Shown: one piece after another, positions 1 to 8,237 of the stretch | Layout of the letters: each line of letters opens with the position of its first letter | Position numbering within the stretch: position 1 is the first letter of the stretch | Assembly: GCF_006442975.2 (NCBI RefSeq) | Contig: NZ_CP083954.1 | Location: forward strand, 2,673,501 to 2,737,500 | Length of the DNA: 64,000 bases | Direction of reading: 5' to 3' | Source: Mesorhizobium sp. B2-1-1 | GTDB taxonomy: Bacteria; Pseudomonadota; Alphaproteobacteria; Rhizobiales; Rhizobiaceae | Notes under the pieces: model-generated | Databases searched by the model: none | The model's input: the letters and a program-made list of their open reading frames with translations, nothing else | Told to the model about the DNA's origin: nothing | Program-made: the position numbers and the translations under genes

Positions 1-10
1 CGTCGCTCAT
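1..10 (-). CDS. Possible start of a TRAP transporter permease gene (cut by window edge)
   Basis: An ATG on the minus strand at 10-8 opens a frame reading Met-Ser-Asp before the window ends, with a weak GGAA purine stretch a suitable distance upstream. The gene just upstream on the same strand is a TAXI-family solute receptor. In such operons the fused TRAP permease usually follows the receptor, so this is where its start would be expected. Only three codons are visible, so the identity is inferred from position alone. Confidence 0.35.
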
Positions 11-40
11 AGTCGGTTCCGTATCCTGAATCCCCAGACA

Positions 41-72
41 AACGAGGCGGAAAGCACGCCTTCCGCCTCGTT
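41..72 (-). terminator. GC-rich hairpin after the TAXI receptor gene
   Basis: A perfect 12-bp inverted repeat (AACGAGGCGGAA at 41-52 and its complement at 61-72) encloses an 8-nt loop, 24 bp past the stop of the receptor gene. Read on the minus strand it is followed by TTTGTCT, a poor U-tract. It is more likely a partial terminator or an mRNA-stabilising hairpin between receptor and permease than a full stop to transcription. Confidence 0.55.
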
Positions 73-95
73 GTCGCCAGTCTGTTGATGGCCTC

Positions 96-1085
96 TTATT
101 TCAGGGCGCCGACTTCCTTGTAGAATTTCTCCGCGCCCGGATGGAACGGAATGCCGGCGCTGGTGACCGCGTTCTGGAGCGTGATCAGCTTGCCCTTGGC
201 ATGACCAGCCTGCAGCGCCTTCTGGGTCTCGTCGCTGTAGAGCGACTTGACGATCTTGTAGATGAGGTCATCGGTCTGCTTGGCGCTGGTCACCCATTGC
301 GCGGCGACCGAAATGGTCTTGGTCTCGCCGACATTCTTGTAGGTGCCCGCGGGCACGATGTCGGTCGAGAAGAACTTCTGTTCGGACAGGAGCTTGTCGG
401 CCTCGGGGCCGGTGATCGGCACCAGCGTGATGTTCTTGGTGCTGGCAAGCTCGACGATGGCGCCGGTCGGATAGCCGCCGACGAAGAAATAGGCGTCCAT
501 GGCGCCGTCCTGCAGGCGCTCGCCGGCCGGGCCGGGCTTGAGATATTCGGGCTTTACGTCCTTCTCCGTTAGACCGTAGGCGCCGAGCACCAGGCGCGCA
601 TCAACGATGGTGCCGGAACCCGGCTCGTCGAGGGAGACGCGCTTGCCCTTCAGATCCGCCACAGTCTTGATGCCGGCGTCGGCGCGCGCGACCAGATGGA
701 TGGTTTCAGGATAGAGCGTCGCAATGAGGCGCAGATCCTCTACCTTGGGCTTGCCCTCGTAGAGGCCGGTGCCCGAATGCGCCCAGTAGGCGACATCGGA
801 TTGCGTGAAGCCCGATTCGGAAGCGCCCGACTGGATGGCGCTGATGTTGGCCACCGAACCGTTGGAGGACGTGGCGCTGGCAACCAGGCCCTCGACGCCG
901 GCCGGCCCCGTCGCCGAGATCGCGTTGGCGATCAGCCCGCCCACCGGATAGTAGGTGCCGGACGTGCCGCCGGTGCCGATACGGAAAAAAGCCTGCTGCG
1001 CGCGCGCCGGCGAAAACCCTGCCGCGGCCAGCGCCAAAGTGCCCGCGCCGACGGAAAAGACGCGACGGTTGATCGAAACAGTCAT
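96..1085 (-). CDS. TAXI-family TRAP transporter solute receptor
   Basis: This 329-residue protein is a periplasmic binding protein for a tripartite ATP-independent (TRAP) transporter of the TAXI type; these typically bind dicarboxylates or amino acids such as glutamate, and the ligand cannot be told here. The N-terminus is a signal peptide (hydrophobic residues 9-25, ARA cleavage at 27-29) with an Arg-Arg pair at 7-8 that gives it a twin-arginine look. The mature start FRIGTGGTSGTYYPVGG is the hallmark of the TAXI family, and the two-lobe fold continues to the C-terminus. A good ribosome site (GGGAGG) precedes the ATG. The gene is probably first in an operon whose permease starts at the window edge. 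Confidence 0.9.
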   Translation of the reverse strand: MTVSINRRVFSVGAGTLALAAAGFSPARAQQAFFRIGTGGTSGTYYPVGGLIANAISATGPAGVEGLVASATSSNGSVANISAIQSGASESGFTQSDVAYWAHSGTGLYEGKPKVEDLRLIATLYPETIHLVARADAGIKTVADLKGKRVSLDEPGSGTIVDARLVLGAYGLTEKDVKPEYLKPGPAGERLQDGAMDAYFFVGGYPTGAIVELASTKNITLVPITGPEADKLLSEQKFFSTDIVPAGTYKNVGETKTISVAAQWVTSAKQTDDLIYKIVKSLYSDETQKALQAGHAKGKLITLQNAVTSAGIPFHPGAEKFYKEVGALK

Positions 1086-1401
1086 ACTACCTCCCGGTCA
1101 AAGATCGGCAGGATGTTGCATCAACCCAAGGATTGTCAACCTGCGCGCGCCTTTCGGGAGGGGATCTGTCGTCGCTGGCGGTGCCCCCTCCCTGTTGCCG
1201 TCATGGCGCATTTTGAGATCTAGCTTGTCGATTGAACGGCGGTAATCCGCTTGCTGACGCGGCGCTATCAACACATTCCGCGTGTTGTCAGCCGGCATCC
1301 GCAACTGGCGGTTAGCCGACCCTCCAATTTCTGGCGGCTTCCAAGGTGCCAGCCGTCTTTATTAACCATTTGTTAACCATTCGGCCGGCACCCTTTAACC
1401 A
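1086..1401. other. Intergenic region between the TAXI receptor and minC
   Basis: This 316-bp divergent region must hold the promoters of the TAXI operon (minus strand) and of minCDE (plus strand). Apart from the CtrA-type box at 1362-1377 and a further TTAACC at 1395-1400 I see no gene. Open frames crossing it have no ribosome site and no recognisable protein. Confidence 0.6.
1362..1377 (+). promoter_or_regulatory. CtrA-type box upstream of minC
   Basis: The sequence TTAACCATTTGTTAAC is an exact match to the alphaproteobacterial CtrA consensus TTAA-N7-TTAA(C). It lies 24 bp before the TTG start of minC, and a third half-site TTAACC follows at 1395-1400. CtrA is the cell-cycle master regulator, and from memory it influences min gene expression in Sinorhizobium, so CtrA control of this operon is a reasonable inference. 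Confidence 0.65.
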
Positions 1402-2259
1402 TTGAGTAAGGATTCGCCAGCCGTGACCTTTGCCGCTCCCCTGGAGACCAAATCCATTCGCTTTCGCGCCCGTTCGTTCGTCGCTTTCACGCTGACGCCG
1501 GAGGCGCCGATCGGTGCTTGGCTGGAGGGGCTGGATCATTGGATCGGCAATTCGCCGGGCTATTTCTCAGGGCGGCCGGTGGTGCTCGATCTCAATGCGC
1601 TGAAGCCTGCGGCCGACGAGATCGCGGCGCTGGTCGCTTCGCTCGGCACGCGTGGCATCCGGGTCTATGCCATCGAGCTCGAAGGGGCCTCGCTCGGGCC
1701 CGAGCTGCCGCCGCTGCTGGCCGGCGCCAAGGAGGCCACTTCAGATGGCCTGCTGGCGCAGCCCGGCCGCAACGGCAAGGCAGGCCTGGCGGAAGAGGCC
1801 GGCAAGACGGAAGCGGTGTCTTCGGAACGCGGCAAGGAAACGGGCAAGCCCGACGAGGGCAGGGCCGAGGCTGGAAGGGTCAAGGCAGCCAAGACAGAAC
1901 AGCAAGCCGGCGCGGCGGAGCCGGCCCTGGCCGGAACGCTGATGGTCAAGTCGCCCCTTCGCTCGGGCCAGTCGATCTTTCATCCGCATGGCGATGTCAT
2001 CGTGCTTGGATCGGTCGCTTCCGGTTCCGAGATCATTGCGGCGGGCTCGATCCATGTCTACGGCACGCTGCGCGGCCGCGCCATTGCGGGCTCGGAAGGC
2101 AATATTTCGGCGCGCATCTTCTGCCGCAGGAACGAGGCCGAACTGCTCGCCATCGACGGCTGGTACACCACGGCGGAGGACATGGAAGGCGCCTCGCGCG
2201 GCAAGCCGGTGCAGGCCTTCCTCGAAGACGGCGTGCTGCGCGTCGTGCCGCTGAACTAG
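1402..2259 (+). CDS. minC: Septum site-determining protein MinC
   Basis: MinC is the FtsZ-polymerisation inhibitor of the Min system and keeps division at mid-cell. The 285-residue frame has an N-terminal FtsZ-interacting domain (about 1-112), an unusually long Ala/Glu/Lys-rich linker (about 113-178), and a C-terminal beta-helix domain carrying the family pattern of an SGQSI turn, a GDVIVLGSV strand and a GTLRGRAIAG strand, which dimerises and binds MinD. The start is uncertain: TTG at 1402 has no ribosome site, whereas GTG at 1423 in the same frame follows a GTAAGGA stretch. minD and minE follow on the same strand. Confidence 0.93.
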   Translation: MSKDSPAVTFAAPLETKSIRFRARSFVAFTLTPEAPIGAWLEGLDHWIGNSPGYFSGRPVVLDLNALKPAADEIAALVASLGTRGIRVYAIELEGASLGPELPPLLAGAKEATSDGLLAQPGRNGKAGLAEEAGKTEAVSSERGKETGKPDEGRAEAGRVKAAKTEQQAGAAEPALAGTLMVKSPLRSGQSIFHPHGDVIVLGSVASGSEIIAAGSIHVYGTLRGRAIAGSEGNISARIFCRRNEAELLAIDGWYTTAEDMEGASRGKPVQAFLEDGVLRVVPLN

Positions 2260-2432
2260 GGCGCCGGGATGAAAACGCCGGACCAGTTCTTGTTTTGCGC
2301 GACCGCGAACAGGACGTTCAGGTCCGCAAGGTTGGGACCGGTTTCGCGTGGGATGATGGCAGGTTCCAACAATAGCCGTGCGATGCACGGAGCAATAACA
2401 AACGACAACATCAGGCGACGGAGGCTTTTTTC

Positions 2433-3248
2433 ATGGGCAAGGTAGTGGTGGTCACCTCAGGCAAGGGAGGTGTCGGCAAGACGACCTCGACGGCCGCATT
2501 GGGGGCCGCGGTCGCCAGGACCGGCAAGAAAGTGGCGCTGGTCGATTTCGACGTCGGCCTGCGCAATCTCGACCTGATCATGGGCGCCGAACGGCGCGTG
2601 GTGTTCGACCTCGTCAATGTCATCCAGGGCACGGCCAAGCTGTCGCAGGCGCTGATCCGCGACAAGCGCGTCGATACGCTGTTCCTGCTGCCGGCCTCGC
2701 AGACGCGCGACAAGGACGCGCTGACCGAAGAAGGCGTCGGCGAGGTGATCGAGAAGCTGCGCTCGGTGTTTGACTATGTGTTCTGCGACAGCCCGGCCGG
2801 CATCGAGCGCGGCGCGCAGCTCGCCATGCGCTTCGCTGACGAGGCGGTCATCGTCACCAATCCGGAAGTGTCGTCGGTGCGCGATTCCGACCGCATCATC
2901 GGCCTGCTCGACGCCCGCACCATGCGTGCCGAACAGGGCGAGCAAATCGCCAAGCACGTGCTGGTGACGCGTTACGATGCCGGCCGCGCGGCTCGCGGCG
3001 AGATGCTGTCCATCGACGACGTGCTGGAAATCCTGTCGGTGCCGCTGCTCGGCATCATCCCGGAGAGCCAGGATGTGCTCAGGGCCTCCAATCTCGGTTC
3101 GCCGGTGACGCTGAGCGATCCGCTGAACGCCGCCGCCAAAGCCTATATCGAAGCGGCGCGGAGACTGGAAGGCGAAGACCTGCCGGTCGTGGTTCCCTTC
3201 GAGCGCAAGGGCTTCCTCGACAGGCTGCTCGGAAGGAGGGCGGCATGA
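2433..3248 (+). CDS. minD: Septum site-determining ATPase MinD
   Basis: MinD is the membrane-cycling ATPase that recruits MinC and is displaced by MinE. This 271-residue protein has the deviant Walker A motif KGGVGKT at 11-17, the [10 protein letters not shown] switch region near 39-48, and a C-terminal amphipathic segment rich in Phe, Leu and Arg (about 258-270) that serves as the membrane-targeting helix. A strong GGAGG ribosome site precedes the ATG. The 173 bp after minC hold no gene. The stop overlaps the minE start by four bases (ATGA), so the two are translationally coupled. Confidence 0.97.
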   Translation: MGKVVVVTSGKGGVGKTTSTAALGAAVARTGKKVALVDFDVGLRNLDLIMGAERRVVFDLVNVIQGTAKLSQALIRDKRVDTLFLLPASQTRDKDALTEEGVGEVIEKLRSVFDYVFCDSPAGIERGAQLAMRFADEAVIVTNPEVSSVRDSDRIIGLLDARTMRAEQGEQIAKHVLVTRYDAGRAARGEMLSIDDVLEILSVPLLGIIPESQDVLRASNLGSPVTLSDPLNAAAKAYIEAARRLEGEDLPVVVPFERKGFLDRLLGRRAA

Positions 3249-3517
3249 ACATTCTCGACCTCTTCAAGCGGCGCTCCAGCGCGCCCGTGGCGCGTGAGCG
3301 GCTGCAGGTGCTGCTCGCCTACGAACGCCGCAGCCGTGGCCAGCCCGATCTCGTCTCCGTGCTGCGCGAGGAGATCATGGCCGTCATCGCCAAGCACGTG
3401 CAGATCGACCAGGACTATCTGCAAATCTCGATGGACCGCGGCGAGACCATGTCGACGCTGGAAATCGACATCCAGATCCCCAACAAAAGCGCCGTGCCGC
3501 TGGCCATGGCGGGCTGA
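3245..3517 (+). CDS. minE: Cell division topological specificity factor MinE
   Basis: MinE stimulates MinD ATPase and drives pole-to-pole oscillation. The 90-residue length is normal. The N-terminal helix [10 protein letters not shown] resembles the membrane-binding segment of MinE, the [12 protein letters not shown] region is the MinD-contact helix, and the C-terminal half (LEIDIQIP) is the dimerisation strand. The start overlaps the end of minD by four bases. It closes the minCDE operon. Confidence 0.96.
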   Translation: MNILDLFKRRSSAPVARERLQVLLAYERRSRGQPDLVSVLREEIMAVIAKHVQIDQDYLQISMDRGETMSTLEIDIQIPNKSAVPLAMAG

Positions 3518-3857
3518 CTTTTACCCTCCCCTTGTGGGGAGGGTCGCTGCAAGCAGCGGGCGGAGTTGGCGCGGCGCTACAGGACGAGCATCCTTCAGCG
3601 CCAGCGCCTCAGTCCTACCTTCCACGAGGGGAAGGTAGGATCCAGGATTTTCCGCATCAGATTCCACCCAGAAATCGGGTGCGTCAATTCTGCAAAAAGA
3701 CGGCCGCGGCACTGGTCGCCCGCCGCATCCCAACCCCAAATGTCCAAACTTTACGCTCCCCCTAATGGGGGGCTTCCCCTGCGCAATCAGTGGATGTAAG
3801 CATACATATTAGCCAATTATTAAATACTGAATGGGGTATGCGTAAAGGGCATTCGTT
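3518..3857. repeat. Gap of 340 bp with a palindromic intergenic element
   Basis: The first half (about 3521-3642) is an intergenic repeat of a different family from the 170-180 bp elements elsewhere in the window. It opens with a perfect 9-bp stem ACCCTCCCC (3523-3531) and GGGGAGGGT (3536-3544) around a TTGT loop, and ends with a second inverted repeat, CCTACCTTCC and GGAAGGTAGG, near 3614-3640. No T-run follows, so it is a poor terminator. The rest is AT-richer towards 3858 and presumably carries the promoter of the next gene. No open frame here looks real. Confidence 0.55.
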
Positions 3858-5315
3858 ATGAATTTCAAGGGTCTGATCAAGCGTGCCGAAGACGTAGATG
3901 ATGCACTCCAGGAGCTGCAGGCCGATCTGGCGGACGCTCTGGATGCCAGCCTCGATACCGAATACGACGCGCCGCCGGACAGCGGCTATATCCCAGATTC
4001 CGCGCCAGGAGCCGAGGCCTCGGCACCCGAGGCCAATGCGGATGATGCGGATAATCCGGACGGCGCGGGCAACGCCGACGATACCGAAACCGCACCACGA
4101 CTGACGCCCCATACCCAGACCCGGATGGCGGCATTGAGTGCCTTCGAAGGGATGTTCCATGACGCCAGGAACTATATGGACGAGATCAACGGCAAATTGT
4201 CGGAGATCGCTACCTCACACCATTTGACGCGCGAATTCCTCAACATCCTCCACACCGATATTCTTCGCGCCAACGAGCTGGAGCTCGCAAATGGCGACCT
4301 GGTCGCGGAACAAAGAACGCTGTCGGAAAAGCTGCACGACACGGCAAGAAAGCTGCGCGAGCGTGAAAGCGCCTGCGAATTGCTGCAACAGCGCGAGACA
4401 AGCCTGGTCCAGGACAGGGAGGCGCTTCGCGCAGCGCTCGCAGCGGCCAGGCTGGAACTTGCCGAGACGGCCAATGCGAGCGCAAAACGCGACGCGGAGT
4501 TCGGCGACATCGCCAAGCGGCTGACGGCCAGGGCGGTCGAGGCCAACAGGCGCCTGCGCGAGAGCAAGATGCTGCGGGAAAAACATGTCAGCCTGTCGAT
4601 CGAGCTCGACAAGGCGCTGAAGCGGGAAACCCAGACGCGCCACAGGCTCGACGAGCTCTCGACGATCCATGCCAGCGAAGCAGCGCGGCTTGCCGAACTG
4701 CTGACCGCGCTCGGCAAGAGCGAAAAGGAGGAGATAAGGCTCCAGAAGTCACTCGAGACCGCGCAGGCGAAGCTGTCGGAAATGACCGAAGCGGCCAGCA
4801 TGATGGAAGACGACAGGCAAGCTGAGCTCGCCCGCAGCCAGACGGAAATGCGCGGATTGCGTTCCGAGATCCAGGACCTGCAATCACGGCTGGAGCGGGC
4901 CTCGCACGAGAACAGCGAGGCCACAGCCGAGATCGCCAGGCTCAAGACCGACTTGAACGACACGCTGGCCGAAAAGAAAATCGCCGATCAAAGGTTGTCC
5001 TCGCTCACCGACGAGAACGAAAACGACAAGACGAGCCTTTCGAAAGCGAACGCCAATCTTTCGCAGCTTGCGCTGCAACAAGCATCGGAACAGATACAGC
5101 TGGATGTCCAGAGGCAGGAATGCGAGGACCTCAAAGCTGAAATCGCGTCGCTCAATGCGCGGATCAAGGAATTGCTGCCTTACGAGCGGCTTCACAAGGC
5201 CACCAACGGCAGATCGCGCGAGGCCGACGTGGTCGACATCGCCGCCGTTGTGGCGGAGAAAGCCCGTGGAACGGGCAGGCGGCGCATCCGCAGGAACCTC
5301 CGCGCCACGCCGTAG
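3858..5315 (+). CDS. Long coiled-coil protein of unknown function
   Basis: This 485-residue protein has no signal peptide or membrane segment, so it should be cytoplasmic. Residues 1-40 form a short helical head (MNFKGLIKRAEDVDDALQEL). Residues 40-90 are an acidic, low-complexity linker rich in Asp, Ala and Pro. From about 110 to 440 there is almost uninterrupted heptad-type coiled coil rich in Leu, Glu, Arg and Ala, and the last 20 residues are strongly basic. The layout recalls bacterial scaffold proteins of the crescentin/FilP type, but no catalytic motif is visible and the name is not assured. An AAAGGG stretch precedes the ATG. It lies downstream of minCDE, though separated by a repeat. 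Confidence 0.8.
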   Translation: MNFKGLIKRAEDVDDALQELQADLADALDASLDTEYDAPPDSGYIPDSAPGAEASAPEANADDADNPDGAGNADDTETAPRLTPHTQTRMAALSAFEGMFHDARNYMDEINGKLSEIATSHHLTREFLNILHTDILRANELELANGDLVAEQRTLSEKLHDTARKLRERESACELLQQRETSLVQDREALRAALAAARLELAETANASAKRDAEFGDIAKRLTARAVEANRRLRESKMLREKHVSLSIELDKALKRETQTRHRLDELSTIHASEAARLAELLTALGKSEKEEIRLQKSLETAQAKLSEMTEAASMMEDDRQAELARSQTEMRGLRSEIQDLQSRLERASHENSEATAEIARLKTDLNDTLAEKKIADQRLSSLTDENENDKTSLSKANANLSQLALQQASEQIQLDVQRQECEDLKAEIASLNARIKELLPYERLHKATNGRSREADVVDIAAVVAEKARGTGRRRIRRNLRATP

Positions 5316-5479
5316 CTCATTTCGCCGGCATGGCCGCAGGTCCCGCTGCGGGGCAGCGTTCCGCGCCCGCTGCCTCAACGCGATCGCACGCCGCCGCGGC
5401 GCAAATCGCTGAACTGAGCGAGCGGGAGGCTGTCTTGGCCGTCAAGACGGCGCCAAGCCATCTGCTCGGCTGCGAAGCG

Positions 5480-6016
5480 TTAGCCGCAGCAAGGTTGGGG
5501 TCCGGCCGAAGGTCCGCAGCAGGCCTTGGCTTTCCTTTCCTCCTCCAGCCAGCGGTCGCGCGGCTTGCAGCTTGCCGGCCGCGGCGAAAGCTCGACATGC
5601 ACCGCATCACCCGCGAGCCGGGGGAGCGCGGCGCGGTAGAGCTGCATCGGGCGCACGCCGTCGCTGACTTCGAAAGTAAGCTTGGCGGAATGGTCGAGGC
5701 CGACATGCTCCGTCACCTTGCGGATGATCGCCGAGAATTTCCCGGCCGGCATATGCGTGCGGTCCTCCTCGACGTCCCAGAGCTGCACGAAGATCTCGGC
5801 CCAGGATTCCGGGTTTGCACCGCAGTCCAGCGCAGCGAACTGGCCGGCCTTCACCTCGGTGACGTGGTAACCAGGCCTCACCGGCCGGCCGTCGTAGAAG
5901 AACACCAGCCGCCGGTCCTCGTAGCCCGCCAGAAACTCCAGCAGGCCAGCGATGGTGATGTCGTCGGGATCAACGACGTCAGCGGGTTCAAATTCCCGAT
6001 TGTCAGAAACGAGCAT
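5480..6016 (-). CDS. Cysteine-rich DUF6428-like protein of the arsenic locus
   Basis: The 178-residue protein is transcribed divergently from arsR. I recall similar proteins (DUF6428) beside arsR in rhizobia; their function is unknown. The body is a compact alpha/beta domain with HVTEVKAGQ and ALDCGANPESW, and the C-terminus is unusual: KACCGPSAGPQPCCG gives two vicinal Cys-Cys pairs in the last 15 residues, a plausible soft-metal or arsenite binding tail. I chose the ATG at 6016, preceded by AAGGAT. Earlier in-frame ATGs would run into the operator and arsR. It is probably controlled by the same operator as arsR. Confidence 0.8.
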   Translation of the reverse strand: MLVSDNREFEPADVVDPDDITIAGLLEFLAGYEDRRLVFFYDGRPVRPGYHVTEVKAGQFAALDCGANPESWAEIFVQLWDVEEDRTHMPAGKFSAIIRKVTEHVGLDHSAKLTFEVSDGVRPMQLYRAALPRLAGDAVHVELSPRPASCKPRDRWLEEERKAKACCGPSAGPQPCCG

Positions 6017-6031
6017 GTGCGGTAATCCTTG

Positions 6032-6057
6032 TTTCAACATTTTTAGGATTGTTGAAA
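6032..6057. promoter_or_regulatory. ArsR-type operator between the divergent genes
   Basis: A perfect 8-bp inverted repeat, TTTCAACA (6032-6039) and TGTTGAAA (6050-6057), with a 10-bp spacer sits in the 42 bp between the start codons of the DUF6428-like gene and arsR. Symmetry, AT-richness and position one base before the arsR ATG fit an ArsR autorepressor site governing both directions. Confidence 0.75.
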
Positions 6058-6058
6058 T

Positions 6059-6412
6059 ATGGATGAACGTCAAGCCCTTTCCGCCTTTGCGGCTCTTTCG
6101 CAAGAAACGCGCCTGCGCATCCTGCGGCATCTGGTGATTGCCGGTCCCGACGGGATTGCCGCCGGCGCCATCGCCGAAAAAGTCGAGGTCTCGGCCTCGA
6201 ATGTGAGCTTCCACCTGAAGGAGCTCGAGCGGGCAGGGCTGGTCAGCGTGCGGCGCGATTCGCGCTCCATGGTCTACAGCGCCGAATATGACGCGTTGAG
6301 CGGCCTCATCCGTTTCCTGATGGAGGATTGCTGCTCCGGCCGGCTGGAGATCCGCGCTTCGGCGTTGGCTCTAGACTGCTGCGCGGCCGATGTGAAGGGA
6401 CCGGTTCAGTGA
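6059..6412 (+). CDS. arsR: ArsR-family arsenic-responsive repressor
   Basis: This 117-residue winged-helix repressor has the ArsR/SmtB recognition region VSASNVSFHLKELERAGLV at about 44-62. It is expected to release the operator on binding As(III) or Sb(III). The C-terminal ligand site resembles the Acidithiobacillus ferrooxidans type, with Cys91-Cys92 in EDCCSGR. The third cysteine expected about six residues on is absent (Ile98/Arg99 there), but a second pair, Cys107-Cys108, lies further on. The ATG overlaps the operator region, so the transcript may have a very short leader. It heads arsR-arsC-MFS. Confidence 0.92.
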   Translation: MDERQALSAFAALSQETRLRILRHLVIAGPDGIAAGAIAEKVEVSASNVSFHLKELERAGLVSVRRDSRSMVYSAEYDALSGLIRFLMEDCCSGRLEIRASALALDCCAADVKGPVQ

Positions 6413-6497
6413 TCGTCGCGCCGACAGCCCGGGCGATCGTCCCGACCGCGCCGCATCAGCAATCCGAAATCCAACCTCTTGCCGTCGAGGCCAAGCC

Positions 6498-6911
6498 ATG
6501 ACCGCTACGATCTTCCACAATCCCGACTGCGGCACCTCGCGCAACACGCTTGCCATGATCCAGGCGAGCGGCGAGAAGCCTGACATCATCGAGTATCTGA
6601 AACATCCGCCCAGCCGGGACCGCTTGCGCCAGCTGGTCGCCGCCATGGGAATTCCCGCGCGCGCCTTGCTGCGCGAAAAGGGTACGCCCTATGCCGAACT
6701 CGGCCTGGGTGACGCCAAATGGACCGATGAACAGCTGATCGACGCCATGCTGAGGCATCCGATCCTGATCAACCGGCCGATCGTCGAGACGCCCAAGGGG
6801 ACGCGGCTGTGCCGTCCGTCCGAGCTCGTGCTCGATCTGCTCGACCATCCGGTGGCCCGCTTCACCAAGGAAGGCGGCGAGGTAGTGATCCATGACCGTG
6901 GCATCAAGTGA
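6498..6911 (+). CDS. arsC: Glutaredoxin-dependent arsenate reductase ArsC
   Basis: ArsC reduces arsenate to arsenite so that it can be exported. The 137-residue protein carries the catalytic cysteine at residue 11 in FHNPDCGTSRNTL and the arginine-bearing region PKGTRLCRPSE near 94-104, both typical of the E. coli R773 class that uses glutathione and glutaredoxin. It begins 85 bp after arsR and its end overlaps the following MFS gene by 20 bases, indicating one transcript. Confidence 0.95.
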   Translation: MTATIFHNPDCGTSRNTLAMIQASGEKPDIIEYLKHPPSRDRLRQLVAAMGIPARALLREKGTPYAELGLGDAKWTDEQLIDAMLRHPILINRPIVETPKGTRLCRPSELVLDLLDHPVARFTKEGGEVVIHDRGIK

Positions 6912-8130
6912 TCGAAGCCTTTCCGATCTCGAAGTCCCGGAGCGCTCGCCGCTGACCGCCATTGCCGCCCTCGGCGTCACCCAGATCATCGGCTACGGCA
7001 CGCTGTACTACAGTTTCAGCATTCTCGCTGCCGATATGGCCAGGGATCTGGACTGGCCGACCGAATGGATTTTCGGCGCGCTCTCGGCGGCTCTGCTGGT
7101 TGGCGGCCTGACGGCGCCCTGGCTCGGAAACTGGATCGACCGCTTCGGCGCCGGCAAGATCATGACCGCCGGCTCGATCCTTGCCGCGGCTGCGCTCGCC
7201 GCCTGTGCCTACGCGCCGGCGGCCGGGGCCTTCGTGGCGGCGCTGATCGTGCTGGAAGTGGCATCGAACCTGGTCCAGTACGGCGCCGCTTTCGCGCTGC
7301 TTGTGCAGATAAGGCCGCGCGCGGCGCAACGTAGCATCACCTATCTCACCCTCATCGCCGGCTTCGCATCGACCGTGTTCTGGCCGATCACCTCGGCCCT
7401 GCACGCGCAGATGTCATGGCGAACCGTCTATCTCGTCTTCGCGGGGCTGAACCTGCTCGTCTGCCTGCCGCTGCACGCCTGGCTCTCGCACGGGCTGGCC
7501 AGGAGCAGGCGCTCGGCGACCGAGCCGCCACGGCATGTCCAGGGATCGCTTCCGGCCTCGGCGCGGCCGCTCGGCTTCGCGTTGATGGTCATCGCCTTCT
7601 CGCTGCAGAACCTGCTTGGCGCCGCTGTCCTGGTGCATATGGTGCCGCTGCTTTCCGGACTTGGCCTCGGGGCGACCGCTGCCGTCGTCGGAACGCTGTT
7701 CGGGCCGTCACAAGTGTTGAGCCGCTTCATCAACATGATCTTCGGCATCAACCTGCCGCCATTGACGCTGGCCATCATCTCGGCCGGCCTGATGACGAGC
7801 GGGGTCGTCGTGCTGAACTGCACGGCGCCTTCCGTCGCAGGCGCGATGGTTTTCGCCGTCGTCTTCGGCATGGGCAATGGGCTTTTCAGCATCGTCATCG
7901 GCGCCCTGCCGCTGACATTGTTCGGCAGTGCGGACTATGGCCGGCTGCAGGGGCGCGTCACATCGGCCCGGCTGCTCGTTTCTGCCGTCGCGCCGTTTGC
8001 GCTGGCCTTTGCCATCGTCCATGTCGGCATTGCCTGGTCGCTGGGGGCAATGGCGTTTCTGGGCGGCACCGCGCTGCTGGTCCTGACGGCGATCACGAGA
8101 CTGCCGAACGCGCGCAACGGCCGCGTCTGA
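6892..8130 (+). CDS. MFS transporter of the arsenic operon
   Basis: The 412-residue protein has about twelve hydrophobic segments and the MFS loop signature GNWIDRFGAGKI after the second or third helix. Its start lies inside arsC, so it is translationally coupled to the reductase and is probably the arsenite exporter of this operon; no ArsB or Acr3 gene is present. In Agrobacterium an MFS protein called ArsK exports trivalent arsenicals and antimonite, and this gene occupies an equivalent place. Substrate is inferred from context only. Confidence 0.85.
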   Translation: MTVASSDRSLSDLEVPERSPLTAIAALGVTQIIGYGTLYYSFSILAADMARDLDWPTEWIFGALSAALLVGGLTAPWLGNWIDRFGAGKIMTAGSILAAAALAACAYAPAAGAFVAALIVLEVASNLVQYGAAFALLVQIRPRAAQRSITYLTLIAGFASTVFWPITSALHAQMSWRTVYLVFAGLNLLVCLPLHAWLSHGLARSRRSATEPPRHVQGSLPASARPLGFALMVIAFSLQNLLGAAVLVHMVPLLSGLGLGATAAVVGTLFGPSQVLSRFINMIFGINLPPLTLAIISAGLMTSGVVVLNCTAPSVAGAMVFAVVFGMGNGLFSIVIGALPLTLFGSADYGRLQGRVTSARLLVSAVAPFALAFAIVHVGIAWSLGAMAFLGGTALLVLTAITRLPNARNGRV

Positions 8131-8237
8131 GGGCGGCCGGCTCGTCCGTGGCCCTTTCTTGCCCCATCGAGATGCCGGCCCTGCCTCACGACGAGCGGGC
8201 CGGTTCGCCCTATCTCCCATGACGCAGCGTTTGCCTG

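Noticed and set aside
1098..1304. A 68-codon minus-strand frame upstream of the TAXI receptor
   Set aside because: No ribosome site, no recognisable features, and it occupies the region needed for two divergent promoters.
3523..3544. Rho-independent terminator after minE
   Set aside because: The stem is perfect but no run of T follows on either strand, and the hairpin is part of a larger intergenic repeat; it is reported as a repeat instead.
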